DNA from: Bacillota bacterium
GTDB taxonomy: Bacteria > Bacillota > Bacilli > Paenibacillales > Paenibacillaceae
Assembly (NCBI GenBank): GCA_023460795.1
Contig: JAEWPC010000052.1
Coordinates: 1 to 46,657 of the forward strand
Length of the DNA: 46,657 bases
Reading direction: 5' to 3'
Positions 25,841 to 36,000 of the stretch are shown here, one piece after another. The translations under genes were made by a program, and so were the position numbers. The notes beneath the pieces are model-generated. The model had not been told where the DNA came from and searched no databases. It worked only from the letters and a program-made list of their open reading frames with translations. How positions within the stretch are numbered: position 1 is the first letter of the stretch; every line of letters begins with the position of its first letter.

Positions 25841-26034
25841 GTTATCCGCTCGATCGGATCTACGAGGAAGTCGGCTTCATATCCTATTATTTTCATTGGG
25901 CCCATGACGACATTATGAACATGGACCACCGCGAGCGGCGCAGGTGGTGCGACGAAATATCGAAAATCAACAAGAAGCTGAACGACGAGCCGGACAGCAA
26001 AAACAACGTGTTCGACGTGTTCGGGAAGAGGTGA
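25837..26034 (+). CDS. DUF6760-like small CIS protein, non-standard start
   Basis: About 65 residues: SYPLDRIYEEVGFISYYFHWAHDDIMNMDHRERRRWCDEI, recognisable as the short Trp/His-rich protein found after the tail-assembly gene in many eCIS loci (DUF6760). Family alignment puts the start just before SYPLDR, where the codon is GTA (25837-25839), six bases after GGAGGG (25825-25830). A single third-position change from GTG would give a classic GTGA stop-start overlap. An ATG at 25771 in the same frame would add an N-terminus overlapping the upstream gene and lacks a ribosome site. Function unknown; probably assembly. Confidence 0.65.
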   Translation, partial: VSYPLDRIYEEVGFISYYFHWAHDDIMNMDHRERRRWCDEISKINKKLNDEPDSKNNVFDVFGKR

Positions 26035-26040
26035 TGAGCG

Positions 26041-26493
26041 ATGGCGGGTACGGCTAACGCGGGCAATTCCGGCATCATCGGCGCATACCGATTCGCGGTG
26101 GAGCTAGATGGTATGCTAGTTGCCGGATTCTCCGAGGTAACCGGGTTGGAGTCGCAAACGGAATACGAGGAAATTCGCGAAGGCGGCGTGAACGGCTACG
26201 TTCATCGGCTCCCGAAAGGCGTTCGAACGCCGCCGATCGTGCTTCGCAGAGGCGTCTCGTCCTCGCAGGAGCTATGGTCTTGGTACGAGTCATCCTCGCA
26301 AGGCAGGGTAACGCGCAAGAGCGGCTCGATCATTCTGTATAAGCATGATGGAGCGGAGCTGTGCCGTTGGAATTTCTTCGAGGCCTATCCCGTGCGTTGG
26401 ACGGGACCGACGCTTAACGCGTCGTCAAGCGAAGTCGCCGTCGAAGCGGTCGAGCTGATTCATAACGGACTTAAGGCGATCTATAGGCCGTAA
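26041..26493 (+). CDS. Inner tube protein 2 (Afp5-like)
   Basis: 150 residues, second gp19-type tube paralogue: GAYRFAVELDGMLVAGFSEVTGLESQTEYEEIREGGVNG and ending WTGPTLNASSSEVAVEAVELIHNGLKAI. eCIS usually encode a main tube protein and one or two variants that start the tube on the baseplate. Its position before the baseplate genes and after DUF6760 suggests the initiator ring. Ribosome site GAAGAGGTG. Confidence 0.93.
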   Translation: MAGTANAGNSGIIGAYRFAVELDGMLVAGFSEVTGLESQTEYEEIREGGVNGYVHRLPKGVRTPPIVLRRGVSSSQELWSWYESSSQGRVTRKSGSIILYKHDGAELCRWNFFEAYPVRWTGPTLNASSSEVAVEAVELIHNGLKAIYRP

Positions 26494-26525
26494 ACGGTGG
26501 CTGCGCGATAACGATTTCGACTGCA

Positions 26526-26693
26526 AATAGGCTTAGTTTCGGCTACACTTAGGTCCCTCCGCGGCTACACCTAGACACCGCACAAGCTTAAAAAATAACA
26601 ACTATTCGCATTTATTTTCGAAAGTAAGAGTTAACTAGCGTGCAATAACAACGATCTGCATTTATTTCAATTTAACTGCAAATGGTTGTTATT
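26526..26693. repeat. Short direct and inverted repeats in the gap before the 1099-residue protein
   Basis: The 300-base gap 26494-26798 holds three repeat features. (a) CGGCTACAC occurs twice, near 26539 and 26562, each followed by TAG. (b) AATAACAAC followed within about three bases by a GCATTTATTT stretch occurs at about 26594 and at 26644. (c) An inverted repeat has AATAACAACGATCTGCA (26644-26660) pairing with TGCAAATGGTTGTTATT (26677-26693), 15 of 17 positions, 16-base loop. The hairpin could attenuate the message between tube 2 and the next gene. I see no coding capacity in the gap. Confidence 0.65.
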
Positions 26694-26798
26694 TAGATCG
26701 GATGTGCCTTGATCGCCATGCGATAGCACAAGATAGCACGAGGAAATCGGGTTACTGAATGATGGATGCTTAATCTGGACGAATGGAGGAGAGCGCGT

Positions 26799-29700
26799 AT
26801 GCGACGGCTGAATACGAAATTCGATACGAACGGATCGCGCGCGATCATCGTTCCGAGGAGGTTCGCAGCGGACATCGCCGGTAAGTACGGCCCGGCTAGA
26901 CGCCGAACTAAGGAAGGCCGTGCCTCTCTCATCTACCGAACGTCCATGGTAGGCAAAAAGAAGCCGCTAGGCGATAAGCCGGCAACGATCGTTCGCGTTC
27001 AGGTCGTCATGCCGCAGCCAACGCCGATCGTAAAGGTGCAAGAGACGCGGGTGCTGCGAGAGCGCGTGATTGTGAAGGACAACGTCGTGACGAAGCAGAC
27101 CGTTCATCGGGAGCGAGAGCGGGAAAAGCCGATCGTGCGTGAGCGTATCGTCGAGCGAGAAAAACCGATTGTTCGAGAGCGCATCGTAGAGCGGGAAAGA
27201 ACGGTTGTGCGAGAGCGCATCGTAGAGCGAGAGAAGCCGGCGAATCCAGTTCAGGCTAGCGATACGCCATTAGCGAAGTCGCAACAACGGAACACAATGG
27301 CTAGGAACGGACAGACGGACACCTCGGACTCGAGAGATCCGATTAGAAGTGCTATGCCGACCCTCGGTCGGACGATCGCGATACGCGCAGAGCGTAAAGT
27401 CATGAAGACGCTATTCCAGCAGCCATCGACGGCAAGAGAGATCGCGTTCCGAATGCTGGAAGAAGAAGCGGGTAGGAGCCATTACACCACAGTCGATATG
27501 GCGAAAGCCGCGGAACCAACAATAGAGAATACCGGAACTGCGCCTTATACCGCTACTATCGGCATGCGGTCTAGCAGGGACGTGAATATGGCCAATAGAG
27601 GTTCTCGCGAACCTATTCGAATAAAGAAACTACGATCGCCGGATGTCCGGCAGGTCGTCTCCGTCACCTCTCGCGATGGCGCGTCGCGGCAATGGAAAGC
27701 GGTCGTGCTCATCAACCGGAGGACGATGGACCGGATGAAGACGTTAAGCGCAAGTAAAGCTGCTCCTATCCTCATGAAGCAGGCAATAGTCAACGAGAAT
27801 AAACCTGCTGAGCGAGCACAAGAGTCTCTCTCGGTTCAGAATACGATTCAAGGCGCGCAACCCCTGTCAGATCAGTCGAGGGACACGTTGAATTTGGGAC
27901 AAGCCGTTTCTTCGCAACCGGACGCGAAATCAGGAAACCTGGAAAATAGAAATGTAGCGGCAGGTGCCCCCGAACTTGCACGACCATCCGATACCCGCCT
28001 GGCGAGGACGAATGGAACCGCTAGGGACACCGGGCCGGCCGACAAGCTGGCGATAGATAAGCGACTCCTGGGCGTCGATTCCTCGACCGATCTAGTCTCC
28101 GTAACGATGTCGGAAGCGTTGCCTTCCGATAAGGGGTTTCCAATCGTTTTGCGCACGATCGATCATTTAAGATTGACCGTCCGGCTCATGGCCGCGCGCG
28201 CGGAACGATTAGGCTCTACGTTCGTTCTGCGGAACCGAGTAGAGCCCGGGGCTACTGCGGAAACCGGCATCCCGTCCTCTTCTAAATTAATTCTTAGAAG
28301 ATTGAATACGGATCCGAATACATTCATAACGGCCAAACGCACCGCGAACAGAGCGACCGCATCATACACGGGAAAGGCAGCGATAGGCGAGCAGCTAAAC
28401 GAACGAGTGCGGGAGCAGCCTAAGCCAGCACCGACAGACGTGTCTCCTACTACGATTAACAGTGAGTCGGTGCAAGAGCAGCCCGCAGCCCAGTTCTCAC
28501 CAAAAAACGAATCGTCGGCTAGCAGGCCGATCGAACGCGAGAGGGCAGTTGACGCATCGCTTTCGAAACTAACTTCAGTGAACGGATCACTCGGGAGTAA
28601 CGGTTTGTTGAACAACAAGGCTGAGGGCCAACCGGGAAATAGCGTCGTTCCTCCGACCTTGGATGGATTGGGTATTCTGCGAATGTCCGGTCGCGTTAAA
28701 GCGCGCTTAGTCGCTCCTAACGTAGTCGCGGCATCCGCAACGCGCGCATTGCCGACGGGCATGATCGTCCATGCTACGAGACGCGGGTTATCCGTACTCG
28801 GGCGAATGGCAAGCGGGGTGGGTTTAGGCGCAGAGGGGACGGCAACACGTCAGGCGAATGGAGCACAACCGAAGACCGTGCAGCCGAATGCCTCACAGCT
28901 TGTGTTACGACCCGACGTCATCCAGCCTTACATCGTACCGAATGCTTCACAGTCGAACGCTATTCAGTCTAACCCCGAGCAACAGAACGCAACACGGCAC
29001 AACACCGTACATCCTAGCGTATTCGGGCCGAAACTAGGCTCTAGCGACAAAGCTGAGAACGCCTCGGCTAACGGAACGCTGCCATCCGAGAGAACTCAGA
29101 TCGCGGACGTGGCCATGAATCAACCGTCGGAAACTGCGAAGCTCGGATTCGAGGAAGGTGCGCCACACGAATCAAATCGCTCGTCTGAATGGGCGCAGCT
29201 CGCCCGGCTAGAACCGACGATGTCCGATGGACTAGGCCATACTCCACGAGTACGATTTACTTTTAGGAATCGTCCCCAAGGATCGTTCGCGCCGAACAAG
29301 ACGGAACCGTTAGTCAGGGCAAGCGACATCCAGAGCTCTCCTACGGCGTCAAACCGAATTTCGAGCACAAGCGCGCCATTGGCTAGTCGGGTCGTGCCGG
29401 AGACGAATCGTCACGATACGGTAACCAGGTTCGGTAATGCCGATGCTCGGCAAGTCAATCTACATGGGATCGCGCGAACCTCGCGACCCATGATGGTCGC
29501 AAGGAAGTCATCGTTCGTCCTTCACCGAACGGGAACGCAGATGGAGAGAACAGCGGCAGACTGGGCGCAGCTCGCGCATCCGACGCAACAAGCACAGACA
29601 ACTCAGCCGACGATCTCAACACGCTCAATGCTCGCCACGCATTCCATGCAACCGATGCAACTAACGCAGATGGCTCAACCGATGCATCTGACACAGCCCA

Positions 29701-30098
29701 TGCTACCGATGACGCACCAGTTTTTCTCAGGCTCGGAATCATTCCCTGATGCGCAGGGGCAGCCGGAGGAGAAACCGCTCGGTATGGCTCCATCGCTGGC
29801 CCACACGGCTTTGCGCAGTAGTAGGCAACAGGAAGCGCGCCAGACGAGCGGCAAGGCTAACCTCGCAGCTGCACCGGCCGCCATGGAGCTGAGACGCAAC
29901 GCTGCGCAGCCGGTCAAAGCCTCGACCGAACCGGCGCCAGCCGCCGTCACGGTCGAAGCGCCGCCGCAGATCGACGCCAAGCAGCTGCAGAAAGCCATCG
30001 AGGCGATGCCGCAGCTTAACCCCGATCAACTAGCGGAGCGGGTATACACGGCTTTAATGAAGAAGATGAAATTCGAACGCCGTCTTCGCGGATATTAA
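26799..30098 (+). CDS. 1099-residue low-complexity CIS protein with Arg/Glu repeats and conserved C-terminal helix
   Basis: No family recognised. N-terminus MRRLNTKFDTNGSRAIIVPRRF is compact. Near residues 100-150 is a 12-residue repeat (ERIVEREKPIVR, about four copies). The next 850 residues are low-complexity, rich in Ser, Thr, Ala, Asn, Gln and Arg, with a Met/Gln/Thr-rich stretch near 940-980. The last 45 residues (IDAKQLQKAIEAMPQLNPD, then LAERVYTALMKKMKFERRLRGY) form amphipathic helices that look like the docking end. Position between tube 2 and the LysM hub adaptor is where small helper proteins usually sit. As the only very long protein it is a tape-measure candidate, but it lacks long helices. 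GGAGGAGAG precedes ATG 26799; ATG 26766 lacks a ribosome site. Confidence 0.8.
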   Translation: MRRLNTKFDTNGSRAIIVPRRFAADIAGKYGPARRRTKEGRASLIYRTSMVGKKKPLGDKPATIVRVQVVMPQPTPIVKVQETRVLRERVIVKDNVVTKQTVHREREREKPIVRERIVEREKPIVRERIVERERTVVRERIVEREKPANPVQASDTPLAKSQQRNTMARNGQTDTSDSRDPIRSAMPTLGRTIAIRAERKVMKTLFQQPSTAREIAFRMLEEEAGRSHYTTVDMAKAAEPTIENTGTAPYTATIGMRSSRDVNMANRGSREPIRIKKLRSPDVRQVVSVTSRDGASRQWKAVVLINRRTMDRMKTLSASKAAPILMKQAIVNENKPAERAQESLSVQNTIQGAQPLSDQSRDTLNLGQAVSSQPDAKSGNLENRNVAAGAPELARPSDTRLARTNGTARDTGPADKLAIDKRLLGVDSSTDLVSVTMSEALPSDKGFPIVLRTIDHLRLTVRLMAARAERLGSTFVLRNRVEPGATAETGIPSSSKLILRRLNTDPNTFITAKRTANRATASYTGKAAIGEQLNERVREQPKPAPTDVSPTTINSESVQEQPAAQFSPKNESSASRPIERERAVDASLSKLTSVNGSLGSNGLLNNKAEGQPGNSVVPPTLDGLGILRMSGRVKARLVAPNVVAASATRALPTGMIVHATRRGLSVLGRMASGVGLGAEGTATRQANGAQPKTVQPNASQLVLRPDVIQPYIVPNASQSNAIQSNPEQQNATRHNTVHPSVFGPKLGSSDKAENASANGTLPSERTQIADVAMNQPSETAKLGFEEGAPHESNRSSEWAQLARLEPTMSDGLGHTPRVRFTFRNRPQGSFAPNKTEPLVRASDIQSSPTASNRISSTSAPLASRVVPETNRHDTVTRFGNADARQVNLHGIARTSRPMMVARKSSFVLHRTGTQMERTAADWAQLAHPTQQAQTTQPTISTRSMLATHSMQPMQLTQMAQPMHLTQPMLPMTHQFFSGSESFPDAQGQPEEKPLGMAPSLAHTALRSSRQQEARQTSGKANLAAAPAAMELRRNAAQPVKASTEPAPAAVTVEAPPQIDAKQLQKAIEAMPQLNPDQLAERVYTALMKKMKFERRLRGY
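27109..27243 (+). repeat. Tandem Arg/Glu coding repeats
   Basis: About four copies of a 36-base unit encoding ERIVEREKPIVR or a close variant. The DNA copies differ at synonymous sites (CGTGAGCGTATCGTCGAGCG versus CGAGAGCGCATCGTAGAGCG), so the amino-acid repeat is maintained. The segment is highly charged and likely forms a helix or coiled coil. Confidence 0.8.
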
Positions 30099-30125
30099 CG
30101 ACAATCGAGAGGAGGTTCGGCGATT

Positions 30126-30749
30126 ATGTCGCTCACCAAAGCCAAAGTCATCATCCTCAAGAACAGGCAAGAGACGGTGAACGTATTGTTCAATCCGAAC
30201 GAATACGTGCTGCAATCCGGCAACACGTTCTCTTGGCATACGATACCGGGACTGCAATCGCCGATCGCGCAGTTCGTGAGCGGCGAAGCAACGACGCTGA
30301 CGATGGACCTGTTCTTCGATACGTACGAGCAAGGTACCGACGTCCGTACGCACACAGCTAAGATATCCGGGCTGCTGAACGTAGACAACGATCTGCACGC
30401 GCCTCCGCTATGCCGGTTCGTCTGGGGATCGTTAGACTTCAAGGGCGTCGTGGAGAAAGTCCAGCAACGGTTCACGATGTTCCTCGGCACGGGCATCCCG
30501 GTTCGGGCAACGCTGAACGTCACGTTCCGCGCCGTTCAGTCGATGACCGAGCAGTACCAGAACGTCCCTCGGCAAAGCGCGGACCGTACGAAGCAGACGA
30601 CGCTGAAGCAGGACGAGCAGCTATGGATGATCGCTACGGCGGAATACGAGGACCCGGGCCAGTGGCGCGCGATCGCCGAAGCGAACGGGATCGACAATCC
30701 GCGCAAGCTTCCCGTCGGACGCAAGCTGACTATTCCTAGGCTGGAGTGA
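30126..30749 (+). CDS. CIS tube-baseplate adaptor with C-terminal LysM (Afp7-like)
   Basis: 207 residues. The N-terminal domain (VLFNPNEYVLQSGNTFSWHTIPGLQSPIAQFVSGEA, LTMDLFFDTYEQGTDV) is the contractile-injection-system tube-protein domain. The C-terminal 50 residues (LWMIATAEYEDPGQWRAIAEANGIDNPRKLPVGRKLTIP) are a LysM, which in this setting joins tube and hub. GGAGGTT precedes ATG 30126. The next gene starts nine bases later. Confidence 0.93.
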   Translation: MSLTKAKVIILKNRQETVNVLFNPNEYVLQSGNTFSWHTIPGLQSPIAQFVSGEATTLTMDLFFDTYEQGTDVRTHTAKISGLLNVDNDLHAPPLCRFVWGSLDFKGVVEKVQQRFTMFLGTGIPVRATLNVTFRAVQSMTEQYQNVPRQSADRTKQTTLKQDEQLWMIATAEYEDPGQWRAIAEANGIDNPRKLPVGRKLTIPRLE

Positions 30750-30757
30750 GATGAACC

Positions 30758-31867
30758 GTGGCAGGATCCGGAACGATTAAATTCGATACGACGACGTATA
30801 CGATGCAGGCGCTCGAGACGAAGTACCGCAATTTTTTCTCTCCGGCGTTCGATATCAGCATCGACGGTCAGAGCTTCACCCTGCAGAACATCGCGGTGTC
30901 GATGCTCAAGGTAGATACGACGACGGAGGCACGCGCGGATTCGTTCACGTTCGTCGTGGACAACGCTTATGATGCCGTGGCACGCCAGTTCAAGTGGATC
31001 GGATCCCTCATCGAGGTCGGCAAAACCTGCACGATCAAGATGGGTTATACGGATAAGCTGGAGACGGTTTTCGACGGCATCATTACGGGCATTTCGCTCG
31101 ATTATCCGGCGGACGGCACGCCGATCGCGACCGTGCAAGGAATGGATCGTTCGTTCCTCATGATGAGAAGCGTCAAGTCCAACCTGTGGCTGAACAAAAA
31201 AGTAAGCGACGTCGTCAAGATCATCGGCGGAAAGTACGGATTGCAAATGCAGGTAGACGATACGGGGACGCCGAAGCCGACGATCGAGCAGTTAAAGACG
31301 AGCGACTTCCACTTCTTGAAGTCGCTTGCGGAGGAGACGCACCACGACTTTTTCGTCATTGGGCAGAAGCTGTATTTTCGCAAACCGAATCCGTCCGCGG
31401 CCCCCGTCATCACGCTCATGTACGGTAAAAACCTGCGAAGCTACTCGACGAGCGTGGACATCTCGAACCAGGTGAGCCAAGTCATCGTCCGCGGCACCGA
31501 TCCGAAGACGCGGGTGCCGTTCCAAGCGACTTCCCAGACGGTGAGCATTATCGGCACGAACGGCAAGACGGGCAAGGACATCATGGCGGCTCTGTCCAGC
31601 CACCTCGTCGAGACGGTGTACAGCGACGTCACCACGCAAGCCGCGGCGCAGGCGCTGGCCAATTCGATGCTGAACGAAAAAGCGATGGATCTCGTAACGG
31701 GACAGGGCGAATGCATCGGCATTCCGGAGATGCGCGCAGGGCGACATATCAAGCTGGAAGGGCTCGGGCCGAAGTTCAATCAGAAGCTCGTGCTCAGCGG
31801 CGTCGTCCATACGATCGACGACAGGGGATTCCTGACGACATTCAACGTAGAAGGGAACGCGATCTGA
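30758..31867 (+). CDS. Hub protein, phage late control D family (gpD/gp27-like)
   Basis: 369 residues. Trimeric hub that bridges the six-fold tube and three-fold spike. Features: FDISIDGQSFTLQNIAVSMLKVDTTTEARADSFTFVVDNAYD at the start, CTIKMGYTDKLETVFDGIITGISLDYPADG, and the later LKTSDFHFLKSLAEETHHDFFVIGQKLYF typical of VgrG/gpD. GTG 30758 start; GGAGTGAG upstream. Its TGA overlaps the spike ATG by one base, so the two are co-translated. Confidence 0.93.
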   Translation: MAGSGTIKFDTTTYTMQALETKYRNFFSPAFDISIDGQSFTLQNIAVSMLKVDTTTEARADSFTFVVDNAYDAVARQFKWIGSLIEVGKTCTIKMGYTDKLETVFDGIITGISLDYPADGTPIATVQGMDRSFLMMRSVKSNLWLNKKVSDVVKIIGGKYGLQMQVDDTGTPKPTIEQLKTSDFHFLKSLAEETHHDFFVIGQKLYFRKPNPSAAPVITLMYGKNLRSYSTSVDISNQVSQVIVRGTDPKTRVPFQATSQTVSIIGTNGKTGKDIMAALSSHLVETVYSDVTTQAAAQALANSMLNEKAMDLVTGQGECIGIPEMRAGRHIKLEGLGPKFNQKLVLSGVVHTIDDRGFLTTFNVEGNAI

Positions 31868-32595
31868 TGTCTAACTTTTTCCCGCTAGGACAAGAGTCAG
31901 CCCCATCGACGGGCAGCGCAGGGACGGTGAACGGCGTGATGGTCGCCACCGTCACGAACATTAACGATCCCGACAAGCTCGGAAGAGTCAAGCTGAAGTT
32001 TCCGGTTCGCGAGAACGAACACGAGACGGACTGGGCGCCGATCGTATCGCTGATGACGGGAAGCGCGATGGGTACGCTGTTCATTCCGGATGTCGGAGAC
32101 GAGGTGCTCGTCGCGTTCCATCTCGGACACTTGAACCAACCCTTCGTCATCGGCTCGCTGTGGAACTCCCAGAAGAAACCGCCGACCTACGAACAGACGA
32201 ACAAAATTCGCAAAATCAAGACGAAGAAGGGTCACGAGGTTATTTTCGACGATAACGATTCGGCCGCGAAGCTGACGCTGAAGACGCCCGACGGACACAA
32301 AATCGAGTTCGACGACCAGAAGGACACGATCAAGATGTTGACGTCGACGAACAACCAAGAGGTGTCCATCACCGGGGGATCGAGCGGCAAGGTAACGGTC
32401 AAATGCGGGACGAGCAAGATCGAAATCACGCAAACCGGGGATATCACGATCAACGCGACGAAGGCGGTTACGATCAAGGGGCCGCAGATCAACGTCGAGG
32501 CGTCGGCGAAGCTTTCTCTCTCCGGCAACGCCGCGGTAGAACTGAAATCGAGCGGTATCGTAACGATCAAAGGCGCGATGGTCAAAATCAACTAA
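31867..32595 (+). CDS. Spike protein, baseplate assembly protein V/gp5-like
   Basis: 242 residues. N-terminal OB-fold domain (GVMVATVTNINDPDKLGRVKLKFPV, DWAPIVSLMTGSAMGTLFIPDVGDEVLVAFHLG, PFVIGSLWN) followed by a repeat-rich triple beta-helix needle (about 120-242; KLTLKTPDGHKIEFDD, ITINATKAVTIKGPQINVEASAKLSL). ATG 31867 overlaps the hub stop; an upstream in-frame extension overlaps the hub gene and is not used. The tip should be the DUF4280 protein. No toxin domain is fused to the C-terminus. Confidence 0.95.
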   Translation: MSNFFPLGQESAPSTGSAGTVNGVMVATVTNINDPDKLGRVKLKFPVRENEHETDWAPIVSLMTGSAMGTLFIPDVGDEVLVAFHLGHLNQPFVIGSLWNSQKKPPTYEQTNKIRKIKTKKGHEVIFDDNDSAAKLTLKTPDGHKIEFDDQKDTIKMLTSTNNQEVSITGGSSGKVTVKCGTSKIEITQTGDITINATKAVTIKGPQINVEASAKLSLSGNAAVELKSSGIVTIKGAMVKIN

Positions 32596-32621
32596 CGCTG
32601 CCGCGGGAAGGGGCATGGACG

Positions 32622-33023
32622 ATGAGCGCATCATTCCTCGGCCGGGGATGGAAGTTCCCGGTGCAAGTGGACCGGGCGACCGGGCGGTTGCTGCTGTCGG
32701 AGGGCGAAGAGGATATCGCGGAAGCGATCCGTATCATTCTGAAGACGTCGAGAGGCGAGCGGGTCATGCGTCCGGACTTCGGCTGCGGGCTGAACGACTT
32801 CGTGTTCGACACGATGGACGATACGACGCTAAGGCTACTCGAGAGCGACATTACGCAGGCGATCACGGTGTGGGAGCCGAGGGTGAAGGACGTCGAGGTC
32901 GAAGTGACTCAGGACGAGTCCAAGCCGGGACGAATGCACATCGGCATTACTTACGTCGTGCGCTCTACGAACAACTTGTTTAATCAGGTATACCCGTTCT
33001 ACTTGGAAGAAGGAACGAAATAG
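32622..33023 (+). CDS. Baseplate wedge protein gp25-like (GPW/gp25 family)
   Basis: 133 residues. Core GPW_gp25 motif: EEDIAEAIRIILKTSRGERVMRPDFGCGLNDFVFD. In T4-like particles gp25 initiates sheath assembly on the baseplate. ATG 32622 gives the expected short N-terminus FLGRGWKFPVQVD; GGGAAGGGG lies upstream. The last 50 residues form the LysM-like/beta end VKDVEVEVTQDE. Confidence 0.95.
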   Translation: MSASFLGRGWKFPVQVDRATGRLLLSEGEEDIAEAIRIILKTSRGERVMRPDFGCGLNDFVFDTMDDTTLRLLESDITQAITVWEPRVKDVEVEVTQDESKPGRMHIGITYVVRSTNNLFNQVYPFYLEEGTK

Positions 33024-33041
33024 CCGGGAGAGACGATCGGT

Positions 33042-36000
33042 ATGAGAACTGGAGAATGGCAATTCGGAACCGGGCGGCGCTCGCCGGCGCTCGACGATAG
33101 GGACTTGGAAGCGTTCATCGCCCAGATGAAGGCGATGGTGCCGCATTATACGCCGGAGTGGCGGTTCTCCCCGGACGACCCGGATGCGGGTACTGCGCTG
33201 TTCTTCCTTGCGGCGCAGATGCTAGGGGATAACGTGAAACGGCTCAACCAAGCGCCGCTTAACAACTTCATCGCGTTCCTCGACATGCTGCGCGTGAAGC
33301 TGCAGCCAGCGAGTCCCGCACGGGCGAACGTCACGTTCATCTTGAACGAAGGCGTCCGAGAGTCGGTCTACGTTCCCGGAGGAACGGCGCTTATCGCGTC
33401 TCCGGACGACGGAGGAGAGGACTTGCCGTTCGAGACGGAAGGCGCGCTGCTCGTCACCCCGGCGAAATTGACGGATTTGTTGAACGTGCAGCCGGAGCGG
33501 GACGAGATCGTGCATGCCGCCTCCGAATACGAGACCGCGCTCGCGGCCGGTTCGTTTGGCGAGCTTGCTCTATACAGCACGGAAGGCGCGAACATGCAGG
33601 AGCACGCGTTCTATCTTCGGCATGACGACTTGTTCCGCATGGATCGCCCGGCGGTCGTTACGCTTAAATTCCACAATGCAGACAAGCAATATCTAGAGAA
33701 CGACATCGCGGCGATGCTCGCGCTCGAGAGTTCGTTGGAGTGGTCGTATTCCGGCCAAGAAGGCGAATGGATTCCATTCGAGCGGGTAACGTCGTCCGGA
33801 GCCGAAGTGAAGCTGTGGAAAAAGTCGTCGGGCGCCGTCAAGGTAACGAGCGTGAACGGACTCGAAGGACGCTGGATTCGCTGCCGGCTGAGGCCCGAGC
33901 TTGATACGGCGGCGAAGCTGGACGTCTTGCGCGGGATGCCTCCGCTGGACCGCGTGCTGTTGCATGCCGCGCATGATCGGAAGGCGGATCCGCGAGGCAT
34001 TAAGCCGACCGATCTGTATTATAACGACATGGAGTTGGAGAAGTCCGGGTTTTATCCGTTCGGCGAGCATTTCATGCCTTACTCCGTGTTCTACGTCGGC
34101 TGCGCCGAAGCGTTCACGAAGAAGGGAAGCCGGCTGACGCTGACCTTCCAAGCGAAGAGCATACCGAACGAATTAAGAATGGGGCCTGATCCGGAAATCC
34201 GTTGGCGGATGGTCATGCGGAAGACGGACTTCGAGAAGAAGCCGCCGCAGCGGCTATTCATCCGCAAAGCGATCTGGGAATATTGGAACGGCGACAATTG
34301 GATGAAGCTGCCCGATAGCAGCCGGTACGAAGAGTTGTTCGCGGATATTCCCGAGGAGGGCGCCGGGTATGAGCTGGATTTGCCGTGTCCGGCGGATATG
34401 GCAACGACGTTCGTGAACGGACGGGAGGATTGCTGGCTGCGGGTGCGCGTACTGCAAACCGATCCGGTGACGGATCCTCTCGTCGAATATATGAGCCCGT
34501 TCCTCGAAGAGACGTCGTTCACTTATCGTTACGAAGGCGACGTGAGATTGCAGCCATCGGACGCTTATGCGTTCAACAACGCGGAATGGCGGGACGTTAC
34601 CGCTCCCGTGCGTCAGGCCGGATCTACGTTCAAGCCGTTCGAACCGATTCCTTGCCCGGCTCCGGCCGTTTACTTCGGGTTTGACTCCCCGCCGGTCAAA
34701 GGGCCGATCCGGATGCATTTTACGATGGGGCGCAGACAGCCGCCGGAGGGCGATCCGCCGTTGGTGGAGTGGGAAGCCTACGTCCGTTCGGCAGGCGGGC
34801 AATGGACGTGGGAGACGCTCAGGACGTCCGACGGAACGAGAGGCTTCACCGATTCCGGCGAGCTGCAGTTCGTCGGACCGCCGAGTATGGCCATTGCGGC
34901 GCTGTTCGGACTCGAACGAGTCTGGCTGCGGGCGGTGAACCGGGACGGCCGATACGGCAGCCCCGGAGAGCCGTTGCCGGGAGTGGAAGCGATCCGTCGC
35001 AATTCAGTCACGGCGGTGCAGCAGCTATCGATCAATCAAGAGTATCCGGAGCAGCGAGGCAATCGTTACGTGCTATCCGGTACGCCCGTGATCGGACAGG
35101 AAATATGGGTGGACGAAACCGGCTGCGTGGACGAGCAGGAGCTTCTGCGAATGACCGAGGAGCAGCCTGATCGCTGCGAGGTCTATCGGGACAGCGACGG
35201 ACAAGTTCAGCGGTTATGGGTGCTTTGGCAAGAAGTGCAGACGCTCGCGGGTTCGGGATCGCACGATCGGCATTATACCGTAGATGCGGCTTCCGGAGTT
35301 ATTACGTTCGGCGATGGCGTACACGGGATGTCCCCTCCGCTTGAGGGCGGAGACAAAGTACGGGCGAATTATCGCGTTACCGAAGGAGCCCGCGGCAATG
35401 TCGAAGCGGGTGAGATCAACGGCATGATGGGCGCGATCGCATTCGTGGAGCGTGTCATCAACGCGTCTGCGGCTACCGGCGGGACGAACGCGGAGCCTTT
35501 GGAACGAGCCTTGGTCAGAGGTCCGCAAGCGCTTAAGCATCGCGGGCGCGTATTATCCGCCGCGGATGCAGAGTGGATCGTCAGAGAGCTAGAGCCTGGG
35601 ATCGATAAGGTGAAGTGTTTGCCGAACCGAGACGCCAAGTTGAACTATCGGCCGGGCTCGATCGCGGTCGTAGCTTTGCCTCCGGGCGGAGCGGAGGGTG
35701 CGAACCGATTCGCCGCCATGAGAAGACGACTGGAACGGGAGCTCCTCCCGCTGGTGCCGAACGTGCTGACCGCGGGAGGACGCCTGCACGTCATGGCCCC
35801 GGCATTCTTGGAAGTATCCGTCATCGCGACGATATCCGCCAACGCGCCGGAGGATATTATCCCTGTCGAAGCGGCTTGCGCCGAGCGACTGGACCGTTAT
35901 CTAGACACGACGGCCGGACAGCTGGACGGACAAGGGTGGGACATCGGGGAGACGACGCATCTGTCGGCCTTCTACGGATTGCTCCAGTCCTTGCCTGGCG

